Shown: piece after piece, positions 11,192-22,684 of the stretch
Layout of the letters: the number at the start of each line of letters is the position of its first letter
How positions within the stretch are numbered: position 1 is the stretch's first letter
Assembly: GCA_009733715.1 (NCBI GenBank)
Contig: WMKJ01000104.1
Coordinates: 1-45,362 of the forward strand
Origin: Herpomyces periplanetae
Taxonomy: Eukaryota > Ascomycota > Laboulbeniomycetes > Herpomycetales > Herpomycetaceae
DNA length: 45,362 nt
Direction of reading: 5' to 3'
Translations under genes and position numbers: made by a program
The notes under the pieces: generated by a model
The model's input: only the letters and a program-made list of their open reading frames with translations
Database searches by the model: none
Told to the model about the DNA's origin: nothing

Positions 11192-12379
11192 CGAGATATA
11201 CTTGATCCTAAGGAAACAAAATGTCAACCGGGCCTATGATGCATGAAATTTGATTTAACAAAAATCCGTTTTTTTCAGTGATGCTAGGATCCACCAGTCT
11301 CTCAGATTTATCATCAAGGGTTCTCATAAGTATTATCTGATGCCATTTCGATTCATGGCCAGGGATTGTGTCTATGTTATTTTGCGCCAAAGACATGACT
11401 TGGAGGTGAAATCATTTTTAGTGGCAGTCGTTAATTCTTGAATTTCCTGGAAACTTAATATCACGGTTGAACAACTTAATGTTTCACATTTGCAGAACAT
11501 GCCTAGTAAACATGGCAAGACAATAATTATATTACAGCTTGCGTACAGCTAGCTGGGTGCCCTACCATGGGTTTGCTAATGGCGATTCTATGTTACAGCA
11601 GCACGTTGCCACATAATATCGGAGTTTACACATTGATCAAGTATACCAAGGATTGAGTAACGTGAAGAACCCACTGTGTGTGGAATGACAAGAGGATTCC
11701 TAAGTTTTTAATGTTCTGACTCAATACCATTTTGCGATTGAACCCATGGATGCTCTAGGATGAAGATTTTCAAATGAACGGTAATTCAGACTAGTTCCAA
11801 TTAAGTCCGTGGGACACATGAGGTTAGGCGTATGCCAAGTTAAATGAATATGCCTGTTAATGTGCACGTAAGGTTTGGTATCGTGAGTGTTTGTCTGGAT
11901 TAAACGGGCGATTTTCTCGTTCCCTCTCCGCAATGTGTATTCAAGTGCTTCAACCAACTTTTTCGTCATTTTCATGACAATATTAATGCATCAATAGCTG
12001 GTGCTGTGCTATTAAGCATTAATTTGGTTTTATGTTGGCCAGTCTTGGAATATTTTCTCAGGGTTCGTTACTGCATTCTCATGATTATTGGGACACATCT
12101 CAGCTATACATACCGGCTTGCATTTTGTCTTCATCTTTATTTACTCAAACTCTTGCAATATCACGAATTACTAAAACGGAGACTTCATGAATTAGAATAC
12201 ACTATATACCATTTCACAAATTCCGATGCTGAATTTATCTTGTGAATCAGCTTACCATTCATCGTTGCGTGTTAATGTTCCATTAATTATCCATAAATTT
12301 AAAGTTTGTCCAACATTTTTTGATGCTTTAACAGAGTTTAAACTGAAAATTCTCCAGACCTATTATGCATCTTTTTTAG
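11192..12379. other. Region with scattered minus-strand frames, possible gene remnants
   Basis: It lies between the orphan gene and the secreted-protein cluster. Two minus-strand frames look protein-like: 11208-11396 (62 codons, with LMRTLDDKSERLVDPSITE) and 11721-11975 (84 codons, with LVEALEYTLRRGNEKIARL). They may be exons or fragments of one further gene on the same strand as the secreted proteins. No splice path joining them was found. Plus-strand frames here are Leu/Tyr-rich and look random. Confidence 0.3.
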
Positions 12380-14373
12380 CTAAACAAAATAGGGTCTTTC
12401 GGGCATTGAAATTTTTGTTTCTTTGGATGGAGTTGCGGTTGGTGGCATTGGAAGAGGTTTCAAAAGTCCATCGATATATTTATATTCGTCTTCTTCTGCT
12501 GACGTTTCCTTTTTATCGCCTCTGGCTTCACCCGGTTTGTTATCGTGAACTATTGGAAGAGAATCGTCATCCCGGCGAGTCCCTTGATGAACTTTTGGTA
12601 AACGGGGTGGTCTTTCTGGCGGTCGAGGGGACTGAACTTTCCGAATTGCTCCAGTATTTGATGCAACCGTTGTTGGCTGAGGTTTATCGTTCGAGTTGAC
12701 AATCGAACCATTGTCTTGAGGTATTAGCTGTGTTAGATGTGGACGTAATGGAGAGCCCGCGAGTGACGATCTAAAGTATTTCGTCTCCCCAACCTCATCA
12801 AATACATAACTTTTCCCATCTCTTTTATCGTTGCCATTGCCGAAGGACCAGGCTCGACCAGCGTCTGGTTTCTTGCCGTCCACGTCGTCACCAGGTTTAT
12901 GAAATTCTTCAGCTATATTACTACCGAAAAAGCTAGAATCAGGAGATATACCTGCGGTAAATTTTTTCGTTACTAATTTGTCAAACCATGATCGTAAAAG
13001 ATTTTTCTCCTTAGTCTTCACAGGAGGGACATCATCTTTAGATGTTTTTTCCGCTTTAGACGTGCCCGGGGCAGAATTGTCTTTTGGAACATAATCCTTG
13101 CTTTTAAGGTACGTATAGAAGGACTTTTTAAAATTCTTAACGTGTGAACGCGGAATCTGGAAATGACCGTTTGGTAAAATTCTTTCGGAAGCAGAAGTTA
13201 TTGTTTTATAATCGGTTACTTCCCATGGCTTGAATCTCGGTGGTAAGTTCAACTTCTCGATTTCTTCGGGGGGACAAGAGTCAACTTCTCTGAAATTCGG
13301 AGATAATAGTTGCATGGCCAGATACTCTTCAAAATTTTTCTTCGCTTCTTCAAGGGTTTTTGATTCCAGTACAATTGTTTCCAAATCTGCTATTCGTTGG
13401 GCTTTAGCTCGATCAACATCTGATTCGTTTGTGTATTCTAGTTTTCTCAATATATGTTTTATCGCTTTAACGCTTTCTTCAGGATATACTCTTTTATATA
13501 ATCTCGGGGGGCTTGAAATTCTACCATTTGTTTCACGGTTTTTATCTAAGATTTCTCTATTCCTCAAAGTTTTAAAGGCTATCCGAACGTTTCGACAGTT
13601 GTTTCTGACTGCGTACTTCTTCGAAATATCGTAAAACAAGTCGGGAAGACGATTTTCCTTACTGCTGCATACACTTAAATGCGTTTTTATTTCCTGTCTT
13701 CCTATCGGTTTAAACATATTGGCAATGTTGTCTACTGATTTTGTTAAAACCTTTTTTATCTGAGATTTTGAACCTAAAGTCTCAGGAATCTTTGTGAATA
13801 CTTGTGCCATGGACTGTCGAGTATTTTCTATAATTTTATCGAAATTTTGGGCCACAATATACGGGTAGTTTGGAGCTACGGCAACTGTATTGAAAGATAT
13901 GAGCTAGGTAACTATAGGGAAAGGGATTTTCGTTGTAGGAGTATGAGCTTTACTTACCTGGAATTTCGTTCCTGTCTTCTCGCACCCAAAGTAGTTGTTC
14001 TTTGTCTTCTCTATTTTTTCTCCATACGAAAATACTATCTGACTTGGTCTTTTGCTAATGTTAACTGGAATACTCAGATGCCCGTGTCTTTAGTTAATAC
14101 ACACGTTCAACATACAGCATTCATTGCAATCATTAGATTATTGAATGCATGCACAGTTACAGGCTTTGCATTTATCTGCGGCAATTGTGGCTCGTCAATT
14201 ACCATGGTGAAGTACTCATTGGGCGACGGATCATAAGGTGTTGATCCCGTTAAATTTGAGCTAGAAGTGTGAATATCCCTTCTAGATAGATACAACAAAG
14301 ATGGCAGTGAATAGCCATTTGGAATTGACCAGCCAACTGAAAAAAGGGCGAATTTAAATAGCAGAATTCGCAT
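12380..14373 (-). CDS. Predicted secreted protein A (orphan family), 619 aa
   Basis: Three exons: 14116-14373, 13958-14054, 12380-13884. Donors are GTATGT and GTAAGT, acceptors CATTAG and ATACAG, junction phases 0 and 1. The chosen start gives a compact signal peptide (MRILLFKFALFSVGWSIPNG, cleavage after about residue 22); ATGs at 14397 and 14415 would add 8 or 14 residues. No later membrane segment is seen. Residues about 140-330 are helical and Lys/Arg/Glu-rich (TLEEAKKNFEEYLAMQLL); the last 250 are polar with Pro/Lys-rich stretches (RPPERPPRLP). Exon 2 ends VREDRNEIP and exon 3 opens with Val, as in protein B. A DGKSYVF...KYF block near residue 500 resembles one in B. Function is unknown; an extracellular or host-facing role is only inference from the signal peptide. 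Confidence 0.72.
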
Positions 14374-15337
14374 GTCAGAGGGATAAATCGACTTCATCGT
14401 ACGTACAATAGTCAAATTTCACGATTAATATTGTTTGAGTGGTAGAGAGTTGAGGTTGTTCTCTGATTTGGACAAGAAATGTTACCTTTTATACTTGCTA
14501 GACTAAGCTTTTCTCTATACTGGACATTGGGTAGCTGTATTCAGGGCGAATAATATTAGTTTTAAGCGTTTAATTTGCATGTGATATAAAACATCAGATC
14601 CGGGTCTGCTTAATTGATTTCTGGCATTATTTAAATGCCCGTGTGGGATATGAATCTCCACACAATCATCTGTTTGGAATGTTACATGAATAATTTAATT
14701 CCAGCTACCCATGAAGCTAATGCTTTCATTTGGGATGTGAGACGGTAAGTTTGCATTGAAATTGGGTTTAAACGTCTTGTCGGAGGTGGTTTTTCCCAGT
14801 GTATTCTCTTGATGCTGTCGGCGCCGTAAAGACTGACTGCGATCAAGTATTCTGTTTATGGTGTACTTCGATTCTGAGATTGTGATGATGATGTTTGGGC
14901 TGTTTACACGGCTGATTTTAATGGGAATATTATTTTTTTGCACTCTTCGTTTTCGAATATTAATGCTAACAAATCTAAGTGTTCATTGCCCTAGAAGTTC
15001 TTACACTTCAGTTCAATTCGAATCTTGAAGTGGCTTAGTGTAGGCTGCTTGATCTCTTTGTGACATTGACCAATCTAACTTAAATTCGCCATTGATATTA
15101 CCATATCCATTGTTCAGATGCGTTGGTTAACTGGCCAATTTTCAAGAAATAATTTTGATTAATCTTTATTCTTAGTACTACTTTTTTTATCTACATCTGA
15201 ACGATATGGCTGTTTGACAAATTGACCATTACTTACAGTTCTTCATGATAGTTTTGGACTTTAAGTTTTCGAAATTTTGCTTCAAATGGTACAGTAATAC
15301 GTCAAAATTTTCTAGGGAAAATTTGCCATGGCCTGTG
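14374..15337. other. Spacer between secreted genes A and B
   Basis: About 0.96 kb, AT-rich. It contains the promoter of gene A and a fragment of a third family member at 14695-14943. No other frame of note. Confidence 0.45.
14695..14943 (-). pseudogene. Fragment of a third secreted-family member (C)
   Basis: An 82-codon minus-strand frame with balanced composition, containing KNNIPIKISRVN near its start. This lines up with the exon 2/3 junction of A (RNEIPVAVAPN) and B (RNVPVQITHNG): N-x-[IV]-P-[IV]-x-[IV]. Unlike A and B, no intron interrupts the motif. No signal peptide exon or long C-terminal exon accompanies it. It may be a truncated paralogue, or a real short last exon whose partners I could not find. 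Confidence 0.4.
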
Positions 15338-18300
15338 TTATACCGCCTTGGGTTTAGGTTTTTGAGCATTGTTTAATAGGTCTTCTCCCTCTTCCTTATC
15401 ACCTGGGGTATTTTTAATACCGAAGAATTTGTGAAAATTGCCCGAAGAAGAAAGTGGTTTGGGCATGTTTGCCGCTGGAGTCAGAACCGCTGGAGGCGGA
15501 GCCGCTGCAGACGGAACCCATTCTCCATTAGGAGCCCTGCAAACCCTTATTGTTTCTGCGGGATATACGGGGACTTGTTGGTTGAGCTCTTTCATAAGGA
15601 TCCCTCGATATTTGGCTATCAAATCTGCATCCAGTACAGGATCCAGAATTTCCAGTCTCACCACTTTGCATTCTGCTGGGAATGAGAAACGACTGGGACC
15701 CGTTACCGTGTACCTAAAACCCTCGTACCTTCTTAATGATCCATCTTTCATTAGAATAACAAAATTTTTGGGGGTATCCTCATAAAAACTGTCGATTTGT
15801 TTAACCGTTTGTGGATACAAGCCGGGCATATATTTAATTAAATAACTTAGGTTGTTTCTAGGAGTTAATTTTTGTGGATGTGCGTAATTCCCAGTATTCC
15901 CTAACAAACTTGCTGCTAATTCCAAGTTTGATTTAGAAGCATCACCCGCTGATTTATTACGACGTTTACTAAAGTTGATCGGTGAATGTCTAACATTTTC
16001 ATTAAACGCTAAATTCTTCAAATTAGCAAAACGTCTCCCAATTTTTGAAAACCTTTCAGAAATCTTGGATTTTGTGGTTGGATTAGGTGTATTGCTTTTG
16101 TCGTGTTTCTTCTTTTTTAACTGCTTTGGTATAGCACCTTTGCTAGTACTTGGCTGGGCGGTAGCTGACCCTAAGTTATCATTGGCCGCTGTGGACGAAT
16201 CAGTGGATGTTTCATGTATATTTCGCGTGGGTGATGTGTCTCTAGTCAGTCTTAGTGTTGGTCTTTCTGGTCTTTGTTCAGGATTATCTTTAGGGAGGAA
16301 TTTAACATACCTTGAGGAACTTGGGACACTGTAATAGACTTTTCCGTCAGGTCCTCTTCGTAAACCATGACCTCTCGAAGTGCTAGGTTGAGGGTTATTG
16401 AAGTCATCGATACTGTATATTTGGTCCAGTAGGCTGCGTGATGTTGCAGAGGAGTTTTTGGCCGGATTTTCAAGGGGAAACTTTAGAATAGGCGGCTTTA
16501 CTGTAGGTGGGACTCCTTTTGCAAGTACATTTGAAGTTATCGTGGCAGTAAAATGAGCATGCTCACGCTGCTCTTTATTAAATTTTCCTAATTGTTTTTT
16601 CTGCAATTTTTTCTCAATTTCCTCTTGGGTTTTGGTCGAGGTTGACGGACCGAGATTCATTACGCTTTTCTGTTTTTGAAGTTAACAAGTGCTAACTAAA
16701 AGATTCTAATCTAATTTCAAGATGCAGTAAATCAAGAAAAACATGTCGCATGGATGGAGTGAAAGTACTTACTATTTTATTGTATAACCCTTTTTTTGCT
16801 GGTTGTTCAGCTTGAAAGTCAGGAATTTCAGAAGGCTGTTCTTCGATTAATGTGGCATAATTAATGTTTGGAGCGGATGAGTATAAATGCCGGCGGATAG
16901 ATATGGGTGGCCCTCGTAGATTCGAATTTATGTCGTTTGGTTGATTTTTATCAGTGTTTTTTGACTTTCTGAAATATTCAAGAAACCCTTTACTTGCAGG
17001 TTTTATATTTTCAGTACTAGTAGAAGTAGATGGGTCTGGATGATCTTCTCCACTCATTCCTCGGGAGGTTTGCAATTGTTCATCACTGAAACCGTGTTGA
17101 AAAAGCCTTAACTGGTCTCTGGTGCCGGCATTAAGACCGTAAGTACCTGTTAGTGGATTTTGTTGTTGTTCAAATTTTAATTTTAATGCTTTCACGCCCT
17201 CTCTTCCCAATTCTGAAAAAGCAAGGGGATGGTCAAGAGCTTCTAGTTCAGTCAGTGAGTTGCGTATACTAAGATGCACAATGCAAGGACTTAAATGACT
17301 CTGTAGTCGGATATATACCTATGCTAGATCTCGGGAGATGTTTAATACTTTTATGAATTCTTAAATCTTCACGTGTCCCATAAATGCTGCTCCTTGATTC
17401 GCATTCTCCGCCCACACGATCAATGCTTTGGCTACTTTGAGATGGAGTTGATTCTTGGGCAATTAACGCTTTAGTTTTGAAGTTTTGAGGGTTACCATTA
17501 TCAGCATCCATTTGTCTTCTGTACAAGCGATGACCATTGGTAGCATCTTGATGAGGCGCGGCATTTGAAGATTCAATGGTTATTGTGGTGAGTTCACATT
17601 GACTTGGGTTGCGGTTTTTGGGTAAATTGTAATTTTGGGGGAAAACTTTTAAGCTTGATTCATTTGGAAAACGACAGAGCTTCATTTGAGGAGCCTTACT
17701 ACCAAACTCGAACAGAGGGGGTTTCACATGAGATCTATAACCTTTTTTCCATCTATTATATCTGAGACAATATCCGTTGTGGGTAATTTGAACTGTTTAG
17801 ATCATTTTGAAGAATCGAGCAAATTAGGAATTAGTGAGTCGGCTAAACGAGAATAACTGAACTTTTAAATGAGTAGAAGTTAACCGGTTGACTACATACC
17901 TGGAACGTTCCTAGATTTTCTGACCGCATGTAAGATACCGTCGATTACCAGGAATTGTGCTTTGTTGATACTCTTAGAATGGGTAAGCCTAGTGTTAGTG
18001 AAAACATATACTGAATATTCACGGTGTATTCTTGAGATAGGTAGAATGCTGTTGAGAGGACATGAGGATGTACAGGGGGAAGGTCATGGATGTATGGAAG
18101 TGGAAATTTACCGATTCTTTGCTCCCTCGCAAGCATCCGAAATTGTTAACATAAAGGTAATAGTTATCCTTTGAAGGGATCATGGGAGAAGATAGCTTGA
18201 GAGAGAAGCGGTCACCAAGAACATTGTGGGCAATAGCATTATTGGACAGTACTACTAAACCCAGTTGATACAGTGCGGAGACGATGTGAAAATTCTTCAT
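15338..18300 (-). CDS. Predicted secreted protein B (orphan family), 835 aa
   Basis: Five exons: 18112-18300, 17900-17972, 17319-17792, 16773-17212, 15338-16669, with junction phases 0, 1, 1, 0. The first exon gives a signal peptide (MKNFHIVSALYQLGLVVLSN, cleavage near AIA). Exon 2 ends AVRKSRNVP and exon 3 opens VQITHNG, as in A. The rest is polar, with repeated PSTS/PSTSRG/PSTSKG motifs and a basic stretch (PKQLKKKKHDK). A more folded-looking C-terminal region lies at about 680-790 (SYLIKYMPGLYPQTVKQID, FVILMKDGSLRRYEGFRYTV). A DGKVYYSVP...RYVKF block echoes A. No known domain. The junctions at 18111/17973 and 17318/17213 are the least certain: the first was chosen from a CTAAC branch site and phase, the second from a TTTTTCAG acceptor and phase. 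Confidence 0.68.
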
Positions 18301-18935
18301 GGTGATGTGTGTATTGATTTCCGTAACAGTGAAGTATTTATGAAGGACAGGCTTTGAGCATTTGTGGAGGGTGAAACTGTTAAGTATTGATAATGGAGAT
18401 TGTCGTTCGTTTGGCAGAACGAATGAAGCTGGAATTGATTTTCTTTATAAGATTCAAATTAGTATCCTTTTATAATATGGTTTGACATCCAAGACAAATT
18501 AATGAATTGACTTACAGAGAAGTCCATTACGCTTAAGATGATACTTTACATAAAACGGAGGAATAGAAATGGTCGCATAAATAATTTTATGAAATAATCA
18601 GTATTAAACTAGAATAAATTTGGATTGTGAAGGTTTCTTGATCAATAAATTCTGGAGAGCATGAATACTACTCCGCAAAGGGTGAGAAAAGAAGCAATGC
18701 ACTTGGAAATCATAGATCTTGATAATAAAACTTGGAGGGAAGTTCATGACAGGGTGGAACGAACTGTAACTGTACCATTATTGAAGCCACTGACGAAACA
18801 ACACAATTGGGAAAGAATAATATGCTAAGATGTACGTTTACCTAAAGACAGTAAAATTTACAATGCACGGCGGATTGGGACAGGTTGACATTAAATTGAA
18901 TGAACAATCAGTTTAAGGATGTGAATCTGATGAGG
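18301..18935. other. Intergenic between gene B and the small orphan
   Basis: It holds the promoter of gene B and the 3' flank of the small orphan. The only notable content is the 55-codon plus-strand frame at 18661-18828. Confidence 0.4.
18661..18828 (+). CDS. Small plus-strand frame, 55 aa, unknown
   Basis: ATG-started 55-codon frame with charged, protein-like composition (MHLEIIDLDNKTWREVHDRV, TVTVPLLKPLTKQHNWERII). After its TAA the same frame continues for about 20 more codons of similar character (DVRLPKDSKIYNARRIG). It may be a short gene, an exon, or a decayed copy of a larger one. The opposite strand is also open here, so direction is uncertain. No family recognised. Confidence 0.3.
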   Translation: MNTTPQRVRKEAMHLEIIDLDNKTWREVHDRVERTVTVPLLKPLTKQHNWERIIC

Positions 18936-19617
18936 TTAGTTAAATGTGCACATTTTATGGCAGTTTACAAGTTTACGATTGATTAATAGCTTGATGTAAA
19001 ACATGTATTCCAAATACTTGACTATATGCTGGCGGGAAGAAAAAGATAATTTAGTAAATAGTTGCGGTAGTAAGTGAGGGATAAAATAGATCGAAATGTT
19101 CTCATCCAAAGCCAGGGAATACGCATTATGATAGAATATGTTGTTGTGGAAGGTTATTTAAAGGAACAATTTACCTGCGAAATCAGCTCGAGAATCAGCA
19201 ATTGAGTCTCAGAAATTATAGTGTAAATAGCATAATCTAATTTTGGATGTTCATGCGCGTAAGCCTGGATAATTTCTGTCGAGGTTTCTTTAGCATGAAC
19301 TCGAGTGGTGCTCGATGTCAGAAATGTCTGGTCATTTTACTGTTTGTTACTCTAATCAATGGACTAATGTTAACGATACAGCAAGTCTGGCCCGATACTT
19401 TTCTGTATCAGTCTGAGTAGTGGAAGCTGGGCTGTACAAAGAGATTTGCTAATTTTAAATCTTACGAGAGCTTCAAGACAGATGAAGGGTTTTTTGCAGT
19501 TGGTATTGGGGCAGCTTTGGGGAGTCGCAAGGAAACATGACTGAGACAGTAGGCTGAGAAACGTAGAAGTGTTGAATTTTCAAATTGCTGAGTTCTTGGA
19601 TGATCGCATCGCAACAT
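18936..19617 (-). CDS. Small three-exon orphan protein
   Basis: Exons 19466-19617, 19175-19310 and 18936-19028 give 126 aa, with junction phases 2 and 0. Donors are GTAAGA and GTAAAT; acceptors are ATCGAG (weak) and CCCGCCAG. The best-supported part is exon 2 (HAKETSTEIIQAYAHEHPKL, followed by YAIYTIISETQLLILELIS), which joins in phase to exon 3 (HIVKYLEYMFYIKLL). Exon 1 is Ser/Arg/Leu-rich and could be a mitochondrial targeting stretch, but its frame is not certain: another frame of the same exon encodes CPNTNC..FIC and would join to GACCAG at 19328. It is head to head with Ipi1, about 180 bp start to start. Function unknown. Confidence 0.42.
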
Positions 19618-19798
19618 CGCAACTTTGCTTCGCCGCCTCGACCAGACCCATGTCACGTGTTCATCCCTAGCGGTCGAGTTGAAAATCGGGACGAGTTGGG
19701 ATGTAAAAAGAAAAATTACATCTCAAAAGCTTTCAACATGTCCAAGTTGGAAATTTGATTGATATACAACCGTTAACTTGTTTGCCTTAAATATTAAG
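19618..19798. promoter_or_regulatory. Bidirectional promoter region, small orphan / Ipi1
   Basis: About 180 bp between two divergent starts. It contains CACGTG at about 19653-19658. No TATA box is obvious. Confidence 0.4.
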
Positions 19799-21244
19799 AT
19801 GGGTTCCTCTACTCGGGAAAAGCTTTTTCACAAGACATCAGTTAAATCTACAAGTTTTCCAGTACGTGTTTATGCGGCAAAAAAACCCTTCAATTGGGGA
19901 AATTTTATTCAATAATCATCTTTATCTTTCTTTCGCATGTTCTTACAAGCTTCTTTCATCACTGTTTTCTAGAGAAGATGTGATTAATGGTATGTTTAGA
20001 AAACTCGAAATAAAGTCGGTAAACCAAAGGTTAAACAGCCAAATCTCACTAAAGTTACCGTTAACTCCAAGTGTACGTATCAAGAGTCTTTTACACAAAT
20101 TATACAGAACGATTAACCAGTTTGATAAAATTACTTGTCGTATAAACTTTGGATATTATTTTATTAACGTATTTTTTCCCTTGGTTAACGAAGTGAGAGT
20201 TTTTCAGTTATCATACTGCCAGTTCAAACTTTTGGACTTCCGTCAAATAATTCACCCGCACTTTTTGATCGCCATTTACAGTTGTTATCGAGTAAATCGG
20301 ATAGCCAACGGCGGGAATCCCTAGAGTATCTAACCAGTACTATCAACGCTTGTCGTAATTCATCTTCACTTCCCCGCCCAATTAACTGCATAATTACGCG
20401 GGTACAAAACCTTATACTCGATCATGAATCGAGTATACGCACTCTACTAATTCAATTACTCAAGGCCCTTCCGAGCCCTGATGTTCGTGCTTATTGCATG
20501 TCATCGTACTGCTCTATTTTTTTACTTATACGGGCTGGAATGTGCCATCTATCACCAGAAATTCGGTCTAGCTCACTAGATATTCTAGATTGGATTATAA
20601 GTGAAGCGGGAGATATTGTAATAACTACGCCAGGCGGTTGGATTAAAACACTTCAACACTTTTTAACCCTATTACACTGGAATTTTTACAAATCTGATGA
20701 GCCTCATCAAAATAGTGCTAATGCGTCCGTAAAATTAAGCGGTAGCGCCAACGTAAAAATTAATTCTGAAAATAAATTGACGGCAAAAATAATACGAATT
20801 TTAACTCGTTTTTTAGCTGCTGGATTTGATGATAATGATAATTTGCACTGGGATTTATATAAAAAAGATCGGCAAAGTTTGTTTCCCCTTCACGATGGAG
20901 CATCTATGTCGACCATGCCTTTTTTACGTGGTACGTCATATTCGCCTCCTAACCCCTTGAATTATGCACGAACAAAACGCCTTGACGGACGGTATGACCA
21001 ATTTGACATGCTCAAAGATTCGGTATCGCTAAATCAGTCAGCATACTCCTTGATATTGGATAGCTTACCTTTACTACAACGAGATGAACGGAGAGCTGCA
21101 TTTTATTCCACTGTGTACCGTTCAATAGTAAACGGAGCAAACTCATGTAAACTGGTTGGTGGAGAAGTTGGTCGAGCCGCTGCTGATGTAGAGAAGTTAG
21201 TTTTAGAGAATATGGAAAATTTTAATGCCAATTTTAACGTATGA
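19799..21244 (+). CDS. IPI1: Ipi1, pre-rRNA processing protein (Rix1 complex)
   Basis: Three exons: 19799-19861, 20000-20072, 20208-21244, 390 aa, phases 0 and 1. Ipi1 (TEX10 in animals) works with Rix1/Ipi2 and Ipi3 in late nuclear 60S maturation, including ITS2 processing, and helps recruit midasin, whose gene lies at the right end of this window. Family landmarks are the N-terminal MGSS...KVGKPK, the block HLQLLSSKSDSQRRESLEYL, and further armadillo-like helices with VRAYC, IRSSSLDILDWII and GGWIKTLQHFLTLLHWN. Length is typical for fungal Ipi1. Exon 1 rests on the MGSS start and a GTACGT donor; exon 2 uses the same uncommon GTACGT donor. Confidence 0.88.
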
Positions 21245-21899
21245 TACCCATTAAATAAGCCATGTGGGTAAAAATTACCTTTTTAACATTATGCTATGTA
21301 CAATTGGGAAAATCTGACTGTGTACAAAATTCGAAAAATCGTTTTAGAAAATCTGGTTCAGTGAAAATATTTTAATGACAATTTACACATGGAATATAGG
21401 CTCAATTTTCTACGAAGATTACCGAAATTTTCAAAGTTCGAAATAGTTTTATCATGGCAGTAGTGATATCCAAACATTGGATACGAGAAGTATATGTAAT
21501 GATAATGATAATATTTAATGATCACAACAGCATCGTATCTGTTAACAGTTTAGAAATGTCATAAAAAAATAGTATTCTCGCCATACGTTACACTCAACCG
21601 TTAAAAAAATATTTCCCAATACGGCAAATACATTGAAATCCCGATCTACATCACCTGATCATCTCAATTCCAAATGAGACAATCTCGTCTAAACGCCAGG
21701 TCGCGCCTGAATTCCCGGCTCGGGTCATGTGAGTGTAAAAAAGCATATCATGTGACAGCTTGGGTATGACATCTGGAGTGATTGGGATGAAAAAGACCAA
21801 ATTTTTAAACTAGTTTACTTTGTTGGGTTGGAGTGAGATTTAAAGTTGCAATATTCCAGGAGATTGGATTAGGCTCTGGTTTATGATTGCCAATCAAGT
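21245..21899. other. Intergenic, Ipi1 to roadblock
   Basis: AT-rich and without a coding frame. It should hold the Ipi1 terminator region and the roadblock promoter. No specific site recognised. Confidence 0.45.
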
Positions 21900-22684
21900 A
21901 TGATGATGGCTCACGAAAAGGTATGTTGAAATTTTCGTAGCGCGTTATGCTCTTGTAAGAGGGTTCTCTTTTATCCCGCGAAACTGGGCAGTATGAATGG
22001 TTTGTCTACGATAACTTGGTGCTAAATTGCCCCTTATAACGAGCGGATCTGCTCAAATGAGTAAGGTGTAAAAGTCGGATGATCCGTTATCATTGCTAGC
22101 GCGCATTGCTCGAAAGCCCAATGTTAAATGTACACTTGTTCTAGCAATTACAGATGGCAAAATTATCTGCTCCTCAGGTTTTTCCGCCGTAGCATCATCT
22201 ACATTTAACGATGAATGTACATCACTGAATTTATCTACGAGTAATAATACATTGAGCGGTGAAAAAAGTGGTGATACATTATCTTTTTTGCCTACGGAAC
22301 AATCCCAGTATGATAATACTGAATTGAAGTCGGATACTCTGTCGAAATGTGAAAAGAAACCGATCAACCCTTCTGAATTATCGGCTGATTACGTAGCAGC
22401 CCAGGTATGGAAGTTTTATCAGGCCAGTCGGCAATTTACCAGCGACTATAATCAATCTCAAGCTGTTAAACTGTTAAGGCTTAATACACAATCCTTCGAG
22501 TTTTTGATTATTCCGGGTAAGGTACCATTTTACTATGATAGATATATTTTTAAAAAACTATTGAACAATTATTTGCCGAACTATTCTTGTATAAGTGTTA
22601 TTTATGCTAATGAGATACCATTGCAAGACGAAAGACGTGAAATATGTTCTAGTAGTAGTTCATAATGTTGCGCCGCTTGTGTAA
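21900..22684 (+). CDS. Cytoplasmic dynein light chain, roadblock/LC7 type
   Basis: Three exons: 21900-21920, 22075-22516, 22635-22684, 170 aa, phases 0 and 1. The protein opens SDDPLSLLARIARKPNVK and has the roadblock core split by an insert: TLVLAITDGKIICSSG, then about 60 polar residues, then YVAAQVWKFYQASRQF, AVKLLRLNTQSFEFLIIP and DVKYVLVVVHN. The last 50-nt exon is needed to complete the final strand; using the acceptor two codons earlier would lose it. The family dimerises on the dynein intermediate chain. An insert after the first strand pair is common in fungal members. The 7-codon first exon contains three ATGs in a row, so the exact start is open. Confidence 0.85.

Noticed and set aside
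13230-14236. Plus-strand frames of 134 and 144 codons
   Set aside because: They overlap the exons of secreted protein A, have Cys/Phe/Ser-rich antisense composition and no splice or start support.
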